DNA of 64,000 nt, from positions 5,915,001 through 5,979,000 of the forward strand of contig NC_091664.1 in NCBI RefSeq assembly GCF_042453785.1. The letters are read 5' to 3'. Position numbers and translations under genes: made by a program. Shown in pieces: positions 22,819-33,862 of the stretch. Every line of letters begins with the position of its first letter. The first letter of the stretch is position 1. The notes below the pieces were generated by a model. That model was given only the letters and a program-made list of their open reading frames with translations. It was not told the DNA's origin and did no database searches. This DNA comes from Malus domestica (Eukaryota > Streptophyta > Magnoliopsida > Rosales > Rosaceae).

Positions 22819-25800
22819 ATGGCCACTGACGAAATTCCCAAAGGTTTTGCGGCTGACGTCAAAACTGATGTTTCAAATCCTTTGTTTATTCATCATTCAG
22901 ATCACCCATCTATGATGCTGGTTTTGAAGCCCCTTAATGGGGACAACTACTCTACCTGGTCTCGTGCAATGAGAATCTCCCTTAGTGCCAAAAACAAGCT
23001 AGGTTTTGTTGATGGTACTGTTACACAGCCTTCCGAGAAAACCAAACATGCTGATCATGCTACATGGCAGAAATGCAATGACATGATCGTTGCATGGATT
23101 ATCAACTCCATTGATTCAGAAATTTCAGACAGTATTCTTTACATGACTGATGCTCGTGCAATCTGGGAGGAGTTGCGTGAGCGTTATTCTCAAAGCAATG
23201 CTCTTCGGATTTTCCAATTACAACGGGACATTGCTTCTCTTACTCAAGACCAACTTTCAGTTGCTGCGTACTACACGAAGCTGAAGAAATTATGGGATGA
23301 ACTGGCGTTATACAGTGACTCCACTTCCTGCACATGTGGAGCGCAGAATGAAAGAAATAAATTAATGCAGTTCCTTATGGGTCTCAACGAGTCCTATAGT
23401 GCCATTCGAGGGCAAGTCTTGTTGATGAACCCTTTACCAACTGTTCGTCAGGCCCATGCTTCAATTTCCCAAGAAGAGAAGCAAAGATCTCTTACTGTTT
23501 CACGTGGAGTCACCAAGACAGCAGCTATGGCTGTTCGACAAGGTGGTTCATGGTCATCTGGATCTTCAAGTCGTAAGCCCTTGCATTGTACTCATTGTGA
23601 TCATGACTATCACACCATTGATACTTGTTACCAACTTCACGGGTATCCACCGGGGCATCGTCTTCACAAAGTCAAGCCTCAAAAAGGAAGCAAGTCTTCT
23701 AAAAAGGAAGGTAGTTCTTCTTCGTCTGCAAATCAAGTTTCAACAGGTGCAACTTTGGAAGAGATGAAGTCGGTGATGTCCGGGTTATCTGACACTCAAT
23801 TCCAGCAAATCCTTGACATCATGAATAATAAAGGAGTTGATGTCTCCGTTCCTCCAAAAGCTAATGTCGCTGCCATGAAGACAGGTTTTTCAAAATCTTC
23901 TTTGCATTTACGTCGATGGATAATCGACAGTGGTGCAACAGATCATATAACCTCCTCACCTGATTTGCTTACTGATGGTGTCAAAAACACCAATTTGTCA
24001 CCAGTTTTATTACCAAGTGGAGAGCAAGCTCGCATAGTCTCCACTGGGACAGTTCCTTTGAGTTCCACTTTTTTGTTACGAGATGTATTGTGTGTGCCCT
24101 CTTTTCAAGTAGATTTGATGTTTGTGAGTCAAATTACAAGTGGATTGCATTGTTCTGTAACCTTTTTCCCTTCATGGTGTCTTATGCAGGACTTAACGAC
24201 GAAGAAGGTGATTGGTTTGGGTAAGCAACGTGGAGGACTTTACTACTTGGTAACGTTGATTCCCACCGTCTCTGGTAGCTCTTACCAAGTCTGCAACCTT
24301 GTTCTCTCACCCACAGAGTTGTGGCATCAGCGTTTGGGTCATTTATCTCCTTCTAGGCTCGATTTCATGTCAAAACACTTGTTGCATTTTCCTTTTCAAT
24401 CCAATAATGCTTGTAATGTTTGTCCTTTAGCCAAGCAAAGTCGTTTACCTTTTAATATCAGTTCCATTACAACCACAAAACCTTTTGATTTGATCCATTG
24501 TGATATTTGGGGTCCTTACGTAGTTGCATCAACTTCTGGAGTCAAGTATTTCTTAACTATTGTGGATGATTACTCTCGTTTCACATGGATATTTTTTATG
24601 CAACACAAATCAGAAACACAGCACATCCTCAAGGATTTTTTCTCTTTTGTTCAAACTCAATTTAATACATCTATTCGCCAAATACGCGTGGACAATGGTA
24701 GAGAATTTTTTTCTCTTCGTGGTTTCTTCCAGGATCATGGGGTCCTTTATCAACGCTCTTGTGTCTATACGCCCCAACAAAATGGGGTCGTCGAGTGCAA
24801 GCATCGTCACATACTTGAAATTGCTCGTGCTTTGCGTTTCCAAGCTAACCTTCCTATTACTTTTTGGGTGGAATGTGTCCTTACGGCTGTCCATATTATT
24901 AATCGTCTTCCTACCCTCATTCTTTCCAAAAATACTCCTTTTGAACGATTGTACTTAAAACCACCTTCATTTTCCCACCTTAAAGTCTTCGGTTGTCTTG
25001 GTTATGCCACCAACACCCATATCTCTCACAAATTTGCTCCCCGAGCCCACAAATGTGTCTTCCTTGGGTACCCCGTTGGCCAAAAAGCGTACAAACTTTA
25101 CACCCTTACCACTCATACTTTTTTTACTAGCAGGGATGTTGTTTTTCATGAACATATTTTTCCTTACCATTCTTCTTCATCCTCTACTTCACCTAACCCT
25201 ACGCCACTACCTATCGTCTCTCCTCACCCTACACCCTCTTTACCTGAGCCTCAAGCTACTACACATTCTACCTCACCCGTGTCTCCTGATACTCCTACCA
25301 CTTTTTTTTCGCCCGAGATTTCCACCAATTATGACCTACACCCTGATGCATCTTCTCTCGAGCCTGCTGCCTCCCTGCCTCCTGCACCACCTGCACCGAT
25401 GCTTCACCGCTCTAGCCGCCACTCCTCACCGCCTCCCAGGTTGCGAGATTATGACTACCCCACTCTTAAGCTTACCCAACCCGATCCTCTATCGTCTTCG
25501 TTGTCTGGTCCTGCTACTGGTACACGTTATCCACTTGCTAATTATCTCACTTATCATCGTTTCTCACCTGCACAACAATCTTTTCTTGCGACTATCACTC
25601 AACAGGTTGAGCCCCAAACTTCTGTCGAGGTTGCTGCTTCCCCTCATTGGCAGGCTGCCATGACTTCTGAACTACAGGCTCTCGAAGCTAATCACACGTG
25701 GACTCTCACCTCTCTTCCGGCTGGTAAATCTCCCATTGGTTGTCGATGGGTCTATAAAATCAAGCTTCGTTCTGATGGATCCATTGAGCGTTATAAAGCT

Positions 25801-27142
25801 CATTTGGTTGCCAAGGGTTACATATAACTTGAAGGGATCGACTTTCATGATACTTTCTCTCCCACTGCTAAGATGACAACTGTTCGCTGCCTCTTAGCTC
25901 TTGCTGCTTCATGTTCCTGGTCTCTTTATCAACTTCATGTCAATAATGTGTTTCTTCATGGTGATCTTCATGAAGAAATCTATATGCTTCCTCCTCCCGG
26001 TCTTCGACGACAGGGGGAGAATTTGGTATGTCGCCTTAACAAATCCTTATATGGACTGAAGCAAGCATCCCGGCAATGGTTTGCCAAGTTTTCCGAGTCT
26101 ATTCACTGTGCTGGTTATGTTCAATCAAAGGCTGATTACTCTTTTGTTCACAAGGCAGCAAGGCAAGTCTTTTACAGCTCTTTTAATTTATGTTGATGAT
26201 ATTCTGATCACTGGAAATGATCCTGATGCCATTAGGGATCTCAAAAATTTTCTCAATAGTCGTTTCAAAATCAAGGACCTTGGTGACTTGAAATACTTTC
26301 TAGGCATCGAAGTGTCACGATCAAAGAATGGGATTTTCATTTCTCAATGTAAGTATGCTTTAGAGATTCTGAAGGATGGTGGTCTCTTGGGAGCTCGTCC
26401 AATCGAGTTTCCTATGGAGCTGAATCTTAAACTTTCTGACAATGGTGAGTTACTTAAAGATCCAACACAGTATAGGAGGTTGGTGGGTCGATTGATCTAT
26501 TTAACAATTACTAGGCCGGATATCACATATTCGGTGCATGTGCTAAGTAGGTTTATGCATGAACCTCGCCGTCCACACATGGAAGCAGCTCTCCGAGTTT
26601 TGAAATACATAAAGAATACTCCTGGACAAGGTTTATTTTTCTCTTCTAAAAATGACTTGACCTTGAATGCATACTGTGATTCAGATTGGGCAGGATGTTC
26701 TATGACACGAAGATCAACCACAGGGTATTGCGTGTTTTTGGGTTCTTCATTGGTTTCTTGGAGATCAAAGAGACAGAAAACCGTATCTTTATCATCAGCT
26801 GAGGCCGAGTATAGAGCCATGACTGGAACTTGTTGTGAACTATCATGGCTTCGCTATCTTCTGAAGGACTTGGGATTGTTGCATCCAAAACCGGCCTTAT
26901 TACATTGTGACAACAAAGCAGCTCTTCATATTGCTGCCAATCCAGTTTTCCATGAGCGGACTAGACATATAGAGATAGATTGCCATTTTGTTCGAGATAA
27001 AATACAAGATGGTTCTATTGTTACGCGATTTGTTCCTTCTTCACAACAACTTGCAGATGTGTTCACGAAGGCATTGGGAAAGGAATCTTTCTTGTCCATT
27101 ATACACAAGTTGGGAGTTCTTGACATCCACTCTCCAACTTGA
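22819..27142 (+). pseudogene. Copia B gag-pol polyprotein with one stop and one frameshift
   Basis: The likely start is ATG 22819 (MATDEIPKGF); the frame is open upstream to 22765 but the earlier part is not Gag-like. Order: Gag (NGDNYSTWSRAM near 22937), CCHC zinc knuckle (CTHCDHDYHTIDTC near 23587), protease (WIIDSGATDHIT near 23919), integrase HHCC region (LWHQRLGHLS near 24320), integrase core (FDLIHCDIWG near 24485; VDNGREFF near 24690, normally DNGGEF), RT (GCRWVYKIK near 25740; [12 protein letters not shown] near 26190) and RNase H (YCDSDWAG near 26673; LHCDNKAAL near 26900; DVFTKAL near 27056). A TAA at 25825-25827 replaces a Gln codon (CAA in relatives). An extra T in the run 26142-26145 shifts the frame before YVDD. 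Otherwise it has full Copia length. Confidence 0.93.
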
Positions 27143-27149
27143 GGGGGAG

Positions 27150-27359
27150 TGTAGAGAAGTCAATGATATCATTCCTGATATTTTGGCTTAGTTTAGGAAA
27201 CAATTTTGTAATTGATTTGTATAAAGTTTAGTTTCCTGTTGTATACCTAGAAAGTAGGGTAATTTACTTCTAAGTAAAGTATTCTTCTTTGTATAAATCT
27301 CTTTGTTTCAATAGAAGAAAAACACTTCCGCAAATCATATTTTTGCTCTATTCTTTACA
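27150..27359 (+). repeat. Copia B 3' LTR (210 bp)
   Basis: It follows the polypurine tract, starts TGTAGAGAAG and ends TTCTTTACA, followed by the CCCCC TSD and then transporter exon sequence. Confidence 0.97.
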
Positions 27360-27364
27360 CCCCC

Positions 27365-27684
27365 AGTTTCGACGTCCCGTCGGTTCCATTAAAGGGGGCC
27401 CAACCCTTGTGTAACCTATAATTCTCATTGCCCCCAAACTCTCTCTTGACAAAGACTTTACCAAACAAGGGGTCCAAGCCATTGCCTCTATGGGGATCAG
27501 GATACAAAACACTTTTAACTATACCACTGGTTTTTCTAGATGCATGGTAACATGTATAAGCTATGAAAGTACCAAGAAAAATTACATATCTATATGTAGA
27601 AAGACTCCAATCTTTGCCTCTAATGCTTCTAATCAGCAAAATCCCAGGTGGGATTCCTCGCATTGTATCAGAATTCTGAGACAT
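27365..27684 (-). pseudogene. Transporter copy 2: N-terminal fragment
   Basis: ATG at 27684, coding MSQNSDTMRGIPPGILLIRS, then SLSTYRYVIFLGTFIAYTCY, KSVLYPDPHRGNG and HKGWAPFNGT. It is open without a break up to the Copia B insertion after SKLG. It keeps the G that copy 1 has lost after RSIRGK, which shows that copy 1 is frameshifted there. Confidence 0.9.
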
Positions 27685-27955
27685 TTTCACAATCCCACGA
27701 AACCATAACAAAATTTCCTCACGAAACCTTCATATCACATCCATTTTTCAAATTCAAAAACTACCTAGAACGCAAAACGCAGGTTTCATGCGTCAAAATA
27801 TCAGAGGAAAAGCTTTAGAGAGAGAGAGAGAGAGAGAGTACGAGACCTTGTTGAATTGACGAAGAAGAGCTGAGGCCTTAAGAGGCCAAAAGTTCAGGCT
27901 TGCATAGCTGAGAGGATGAGAGGGAAGGCGTAGAGGGCGGGGAGGCGGTGGGAGG

Positions 27956-27964
27956 ACACGTGGC
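27956..27964. promoter_or_regulatory. G-box/ABRE-like element ACACGTGGC upstream of transporter copy 2
   Basis: ACACGTGGC lies about 270 bp upstream of the copy 2 start codon. It matches the ACGT-core G-box/ABRE consensus bound by bZIP factors. Copy 1 lost this upstream region, since homology ends near 4421. Function cannot be shown from sequence, and the downstream gene is dead. Confidence 0.3.
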
Positions 27965-28080
27965 GAGATAGGAGTAATGGTACTGGTTTTGCTCATTGCT
28001 GTGCTTGGGCGCCACGCTTTCTTTCCAGAGTCTCTGAAACCGTTGTGTAGAGTTTGTAGTAGAAGGGCTTGGCTGCTTAA

Positions 28081-29706
28081 GATGGAGGAGTAGTTCCTCT
28101 TTTAAGTTTTAACTCATTTAGTGGTCGATTTTTTACAACATTTTTTTTATGATTGTAGTAGTTTATATTATATATCACTCTGTAAAGATTATATCTTCAT
28201 AAATTCAATTAAAATTAAGTTTGTTTAATCAATCAATTATAGCAAATAGATAAATGGTTGGTAATACATTTGCTAAAATCAATCCATCTATTTTTATATT
28301 GTTCGATGACCAAACGATCTCATATTTAATTGATTTTTGCAAAGATAGTCTTTGCTAGTAATTTATAATATGAATGGTTCTGATCTAAGTATGAAGTTTC
28401 ATGAATCGACTACATAGTAAATTGAGAAGGAACTCATTCTCATTTATTGACCCTTTAATGTATGACATTTTTTTTATTTGTGCCGCTTAATTTCAATCTG
28501 GTTATATGAGTCTTTCATAAACATCTTTCAAATTTGTTACATTTGTAGTTAGTTTTCCTACTTCAATAGACAAAAAAAACTTTCAATTTGACAGGAAAAA
28601 ATTGACACATTTGATGATAAGGGACAATATTGAATGTGCCAAGGCAAATCAAAGCTAGATCATAAAGTTGCATAAGTCGAATATAAGACCTTCTGGTTAT
28701 AATTTGAGAGAATCTCTAATTTTGTACTATTTCAATTTTTGTTGTTTAACTATCGTAGTTTGCTAATGATTTCTTCTTCTTTGTTTTATTTTTCATTTTT
28801 TAGACAATGATATATTTATATTAAATGGTCGGAATATGAGGCTGAGTCACACAGTGGGGCAATAATAAATTAATATCAAATTCGCTATCAACGAGATTCG
28901 AACTTACAACCTTCTATTTACAAGTGAAGAGCAATATCAATTGTCATTTCTTAAATAAACCCAAAGTTGTCTTCTAAAAGAAAACCCAACACCCAACCCA
29001 CCTTTCCCGTCACCAACTCCCCTCCGGCTTCGAGTCGATGACAGCCCCCTCTCTTCTTCACTCCACTTCCCTATTCTCCCTTCCCGCAGACCAAGCAGTG
29101 GGTTTACTTTCTTTTTTAAAAACCTGATCTCAGTGGTATGACGGAGACTTTATTCATGAACCAACTATAAAACAACGAGAGGAGTCTTATGGCAGGTAAC
29201 GCGACAAAAGTCACCCAAAATAACATGTGGAAAATTAGATTTAGCCACTACTTTGTTAGAAACTTAAGAGTGAAGACATAGGAGCATGATTGTAAATTGT
29301 AATACCAACTTATAACCTGACGCTGGACAAATAGTTGTTACATATAAAACTCACCACATAAGTAAGAGGGAGCTTCTATTTATACCCAAGTAATATCCCT
29401 TCTAACCCAAGAAGCTCTTAACACCACAACCAAATTCTATAATTTATTTTCTCAACCAAAACATCCACAGCTGCAGACCCTTTCAAAGTTGTCAAACCCT
29501 TAATTTCCATTGTCATCTTTTCCATTTACTGATTCGGCTAGGGCCGTCGAAACTTCTCTCTTCCTAATCCCAAGCCAAAGCAACCTATGGTCGGTATATC
29601 TTTGAAAGCTCAGACAGAGAGAATAAATGGACTCTTCGGGGGCTACTTAAGGCACTTTAGTGCAAACCAGAATGGGGCTATTGGATGTTGCTCAGTGCTA
29701 CTATAA
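28081..29706. other. AT-rich intergenic region, no gene
   Basis: It lies between the transporter copy 2 promoter and the second hAT-type MITE. Apart from a SINE-like stretch at about 28800-28955, no coding sequence, RNA gene or transposon end was recognised. Confidence 0.5.
28800..28955 (-). mobile_element. tRNA-derived SINE-like sequence, degenerate
   Basis: Read on the minus strand it contains AAGTTCGAATCTCG, a match to the internal B box (GGTTCRANNC) of tRNA-derived SINEs. It shares the same layout (B box, then a CACTGTGTGACTCAG-like body, then an A-rich end) with the SINE at 59768-59938. Ends are unclear and no TSD was found. Confidence 0.45.
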
Positions 29707-29714
29707 CTTAACAA

Positions 29715-30255
29715 CTATGATGCACGGATACTTCTGTTTGGTCCCGTATCCCGTATCCGATACTTGATTGGATACGATACTTGCCCGATACTCTCGGATA
29801 CTCGTCTGACACGTATCCTAGTTGATGGACACGAATTTGACATGATGGATATGCGTATCCTATATTTAGGATACACGTATCCTGTTTTTATCTTGTTTTT
29901 AAGATACATTTACACTTTCCAAAAAAGGTAATGAGGAAGAGAAAATTAATAGGAGACATCTATAATTGAAAGTTGCTAAATACAAAGAGCTTCCCTCTAA
30001 TTAAAACCATGAATACGACTCTCACACTTCTTCTACTATATAAAGAGGATTAGATTTCGAACTTTCATTCTCTAACAACTCAAATGTACTTGAATTTGAA
30101 TGATGAATTGTTTTAAAATGTATATTTTTGTTGCTATATACATTTTTATTTGCCGTATCCATAGCATATCGTATCTTAATTTTTAAAGATTTTCCGTATC
30201 GCCGTGTTGTGTCGTATTATATTGCCGTATCTGTATCCGTATCCATGCTTCATAG
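29715..30255. mobile_element. hAT-type MITE, copy 2 (541 bp)
   Basis: Ends CTATGATGCACGGATAC / (reversed) CTATGAAGCATGGATAC, with a perfect 8-bp TSD CTTAACAA at 29707-29714 and 30256-30263. As in the copy at 11108-12053, GGATAC/GTATCC/CGTATC words are dense at both ends, while the middle is unrelated AT-rich DNA. No coding capacity. Confidence 0.9.
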
Positions 30256-30263
30256 CTTAACAA

Positions 30264-31562
30264 CCAAAAAGCTCAGCGTCGAACTTCAACCCCTTTGAGT
30301 TGGCTATCTAGGATCTCACATGATGAAGTATCATGTGGATGAGTTTGTAGCATCTTTCGTCTTGTTCTATTGGATAACACGTTGTTATCTACAACAACGT
30401 GGAGCGTGGAGCAAACCCCTCAACATGTAACACTCCAATGTTGAAATCTAAAATTTTGATCTATATTCATAGGTTTTAAGATCTCTGTGTGTTGTATATT
30501 AGTAATTCCAGTAATTATGTATTATTTGGGATTTTAAAAATTTTGAACTTTTGTGCAAAATTAAGTTGTTGGTCCCAAAGAAGAACGTTTTGCAAACCTT
30601 GTGATAGATGTTAGGCCCTTTCCTGCAAACGCTTTTGATGGTTTCTTATCTTAGTTTCCTGAATAACTCACAGAAATTAAAAACATTGCGAAAAGACAAA
30701 TAATCCTTACAAAGAACGGGGAAAGACATAGAACATAATAGACATTATGTCGGCTAAAAAGAGCGTTCATAACGGCAATTTTTTTTTTTCAATTTTAAGT
30801 GAGGTATTTTGTCAAACACTTGACCGACCTATACATATTGTGTGCTTAGCGTACATCACTACCTTTTGTGTCATTTTAATTGTATCTTTAGGGTCAAGAT
30901 TGTTATGGTGAACAAATAGATAAATTATATATGTATAAGGATGAGAGGTCAAGTTTGTTAGACATATGATAGGAAATCTTCTTCTTCGTGAGCTATCAGA
31001 ATCAACTCTACAACTAAATATTTTTGTGTTATATCCGTCTTCCAGTGATTTTGGATGAAAAGTGAGTGATACAGTTGGTGGTAGCGAGTTGATTATTATT
31101 CGTCGTAGGCCAATTCAACGACGTATCGAGTGGCGAAAGACAACTTCAATTTAAGCAGGACTCTGATTCTTGTTTAAATTATCCTTTTTTAGACCAAAAA
31201 CTTGAAGGGGACACGTGTCCCATTGTCCCTTAATAAGATTCGGCCCTGATCAACAAAACGGATATGGACTTAATTTTTAGAAGATCCGTTGGAATATCGA
31301 ATCGGATTGGGTTGAAACAGTTTCAAAATCGGATCGGATATAGGGTGGTCCGACCCATCTCCGATCGATTTACTCCAAAAAAAATAAAAAAAATAAAAAG
31401 AAGCGTCGCACGTGCGGAATAGATAGAACAGATAAGGCCATCTGTGTCCTCCTTCTCATTTCCTCTGTTTAGCAGACTCCTAGTTACTCCCATGACCTCT
31501 TCTCTCTAACTCTCTCTCTCTCGTCTCTACCATTTCCTCATTTCCCACAAACCCTAATTCCC
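30264..31562. other. Intergenic region and promoter side of the RPL19 gene
   Basis: No coding sequence is visible. The last ~70 bp before the start codon carry CT-rich stretches (for example 31501-31525) typical of plant 5' leaders. I could not place a TATA box with confidence. Confidence 0.4.
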
Positions 31563-32114
31563 ATGGGCTCCAAAATTCTTCCACAGGTACTCTCTCTCTC
31601 TCTCTCTCTCAATACAGTTGGTCTGTGTCTGTGTGTGGTGTGCGTGTTGTGCGTGTCTGTGAATTGAGCAGTAATTTGGAGAGAAATTGATGAATTTGTG
31701 GGTTTTCAGGCTCTGATAACAATTCCACGAAACCCTAATCAATACCCACCAGTAAAGCTCGGGTTTTCAGCTGCCCTCTCTCGCCGCTCTTCCAATTCCG
31801 CCCGGGTTTCGCTCTCTAGGGTTTCATCGAGCTCAATTGGGTCCGTTTTCAGTCCCATTGTTTCCGCGATATCGAAACGGAACTTCGTTGTGAGAGCAGG
31901 CCCGAGCTCTGAAGGTGAAGTCGGAGCCACTGATGATGCCCAAGAGAATGAAGCAACTGGGAGCGGAGAGGCCTCTGTGGCCGTTGTAGAAGCGGAAGCA
32001 GAAGCAGTGCTGGAGCCTGAATCCGAAGAGCCGAAGCCGCCAAGAAAGTCTCGGGTTAAGCTCGGAGATATAATGGGGGTAGTTTGTTCCCTTCTCTCTC
32101 TCTCTCTCTCTCTC

Positions 32115-32167
<53 letters not shown>

Positions 32168-33517
32168 TGCTGCTTTCCTTGCTTTGTGTGAAAATGTAAC
32201 AAAAATGAAGAATTGAACCCGCCAAGACATAATTTTGAAATCGATACCATCATGCTGTGGGTGATATAATGTGGGAATGAAAATGATATCGATATTCTCA
32301 GCAGAGTAGCAGGGATTTCAAAATATGCATTTTTTATTGGCTATTTTTTAGCTGGAATGTATTTAAATAGGGTATTTGTCATTTGGTTTTTCGTCATTCA
32401 ACCGTAAGTGATTGTTAAAACCCGAGATTAATGTTGACCGGAATTCTTCTGTTTGCTTAGATATTAAACAAAAGGGCAGTTGAGGCGGCAGAGCAGGAAA
32501 GGCCAGTTCCCGACATTAGAACTGGAGATGTTGTGCAAATTAAACTGGTAATGGTGGTTCTGCTTCATTGGTTGAGATTTACACCGTGCCGGAGTGAGTC
32601 TGTTGTGATTCTTTTTATGTGTATGACTTAACAGGAAGTTCCTGAAAATAAGAGAAGACTGTCTATCTATAAAGGCATTGTCATTTCAAGACAAAATGCT
32701 GGTATTCACACAACTATTCGCATTCGGAGGATTATTGCTGGCGTAGGGGTTGAGATTGTGTTCCCGCTGTAAGTTTTTCTCTTATGTTCTACTTCTACAT
32801 GCTAAGCTTGATCTGTGGTCCAATAACCCTTCACAAATAACTAGTCGGGCTATACATGATTTCTCTGGATTCTGATGACATGACTCGGAATAACCTAACA
32901 TAGGAAAAATCTATTTGGGATACTTATGGTCACTGGTGGTTATTTATTAGGATTTTCTAGAGTCTAGTCTAATCCATTGTAAACCATATGTTTCATTCTT
33001 CGAAATTTAAACAACTTGATCCATCTTTGTAGTTGGGTGCATAGGTGATGAAATTATTTTAGAAGCATGCGTAAGCTAGGAGGTTGCCAAGAAGTTTATG
33101 CTAACTGCATAATTGGATTCTTCTCACCCCCAACCACCCCAAAAGGGTTTCTTTTTCATTGGGTTTTCGACCTTTTTGTACTTAATAAAATATACGAGAG
33201 AAGAAAAACCCTTACTTCAGTAGAATATGCCTAGAATTCATGATGATGATGCTTAGGCTCGAAGGAGTGTTAGCATTTAGCATGGTTACTTGTTATTTCT
33301 CCCCTTAAAGCCTTCCCTCGAGTTTTGAAATAATTCGGGCGTTATTATCATTTTCCATAAAGAGTAATTTTTATGTTATATGTATTTTTTTAATGCTTGT
33401 TATTTCAGATACTCACCAAACATTAAGGAGCTAAAGGTACTGAGTCACAGGAAGGTCAGGAGGGCAAGGTTGTACTATTTGAGAGACAAGCTTCCAAGGC
33501 TTTCGACGTTCAAATGA
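31563..33517 (+). CDS. RPL19: Plastid 50S ribosomal protein L19 (bL19c), nuclear gene
   Basis: Five exons: 31563-31586, 31710-32078, 32461-32547, 32635-32768 and 33409-33517. All have GT-AG borders and keep frame (240 residues). The N-terminus [16 protein letters not shown], rich in Ser/Arg, looks like a chloroplast transit peptide. An acidic Glu/Ala-rich linker (about 75-120) follows. The bL19 domain from about residue 125 includes [73 protein letters not shown] and [10 protein letters not shown] near the end. bL19 sits at the interface of the large and small ribosomal subunits; this one would act in the plastid. The acidic linker makes it much longer than bacterial L19 (about 115 residues), as usual for plastid versions. 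No damage was seen. Confidence 0.93.
32093..32165. repeat. (CT)n microsatellite in RPL19 intron 2
   Basis: About 73 bp of almost pure CT repeat with one CACT interruption, starting a few bases after the intron donor. A shorter CT tract (31588-31610) sits at the same place in intron 1. These create long false open frames on both strands. Confidence 0.95.
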
Positions 33518-33724
33518 GAAATAGTACGCAGCTCTACTTTGGTTGTTCTCGGTTTCAGAGTAGTCTCGTGAAAACCTTCACATTGTAAAAACTATATGTA
33601 TCCAGGAACCCATTTATTTAATGTGATATGTGTATCAGTTCTCCCGAATTTTTGTTGTATCTATTAATCTATATAGGTTAATTTCCCCCTTTCTTTCTAT
33701 TGCGGTTTCAGTTGATGGTTAATT

Positions 33725-33846
33725 TTTTTTTATCAAACGATAGATTTTGTTAGATTATATGTTAGATTAGTTACCAACGGAGTATGAACCCATGTCGTTA
33801 TGCAAAGGCTCAATACCCTTCCACCACTGTGGTAAAATGCTACTTG
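33725..33846 (-). mobile_element. Short tRNA-derived SINE with 16-bp TSD
   Basis: A 122-bp insertion bounded by the 16-bp direct repeat CAGTTGATGGTTAATT at 33709-33724 and 33847-33862. On the minus strand it has a B-box-like GGTTCATACTC, and its A-rich tail corresponds to the T run on the left. It lies about 200 bp downstream of the RPL19 stop codon. Confidence 0.75.
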
Positions 33847-33862
33847 CAGTTGATGGTTAATT

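Larger units (their letters stand above)
22523..27359 (+). mobile_element. Copia B: near-complete Copia retrotransposon (4837 bp)
   Basis: A complete insertion with two 210-bp LTRs, PBS (TGGTATCAAGAGC) from 22733, gag-pol 22819-27142, and polypurine tract GAGGGGGAG at 27141-27149. It is flanked by CCCCC at 22518-22522 and 27360-27364. The empty target in copy 1 reads CAATCTCCCCCAATTTCG. The LTRs differ at 4 of 210 positions. Only one stop codon and one frameshift are visible in gag-pol, so it is a young, recently inactivated element. Confidence 0.95.
17171..27684 (-). pseudogene. G3Pp: Glycerol-3-phosphate transporter-like gene, copy 2, deleted and split by three transposons
   Basis: A minus-strand paralogue of the gene at 1141-4242, surviving as pieces. 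27365-27684 is the start, MSQNSDTMRGIPPG to GTSKLG. 22206-22522 is the middle, CMLLFGNVCCWPFG region in one frame. 21575-21598 is a short strip. 17231-17529 is the end of exon A. 17171-17230 is a short piece of exon B. Copia B, a Harbinger-like MITE and Copia A lie between the pieces, with TSDs CCCCC, TTA and AACAC. At about 17230 exon B joins exon A directly. The end of exon A, the whole intron and the start of exon B are missing, and the last part of exon B is also lost. The 5' flank matches copy 1 for about 180 bp, so this is a DNA-level duplicate and not a retrocopy. It cannot encode a transporter. Confidence 0.9.

Noticed and set aside
17171-27684. Transporter copy 2 as a processed retrocopy because it lacks the intron
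   Set aside because: It shares promoter-side sequence with copy 1, lacks an A-tail, and the missing intron took exon ends with it, so it is a deleted DNA duplicate.
31739-32230. 163-residue minus-strand frame opposite RPL19
   Set aside because: It exists because the CT microsatellite gives an Arg-Glu repeat. The plus strand has spliced, conserved L19 coding sequence.
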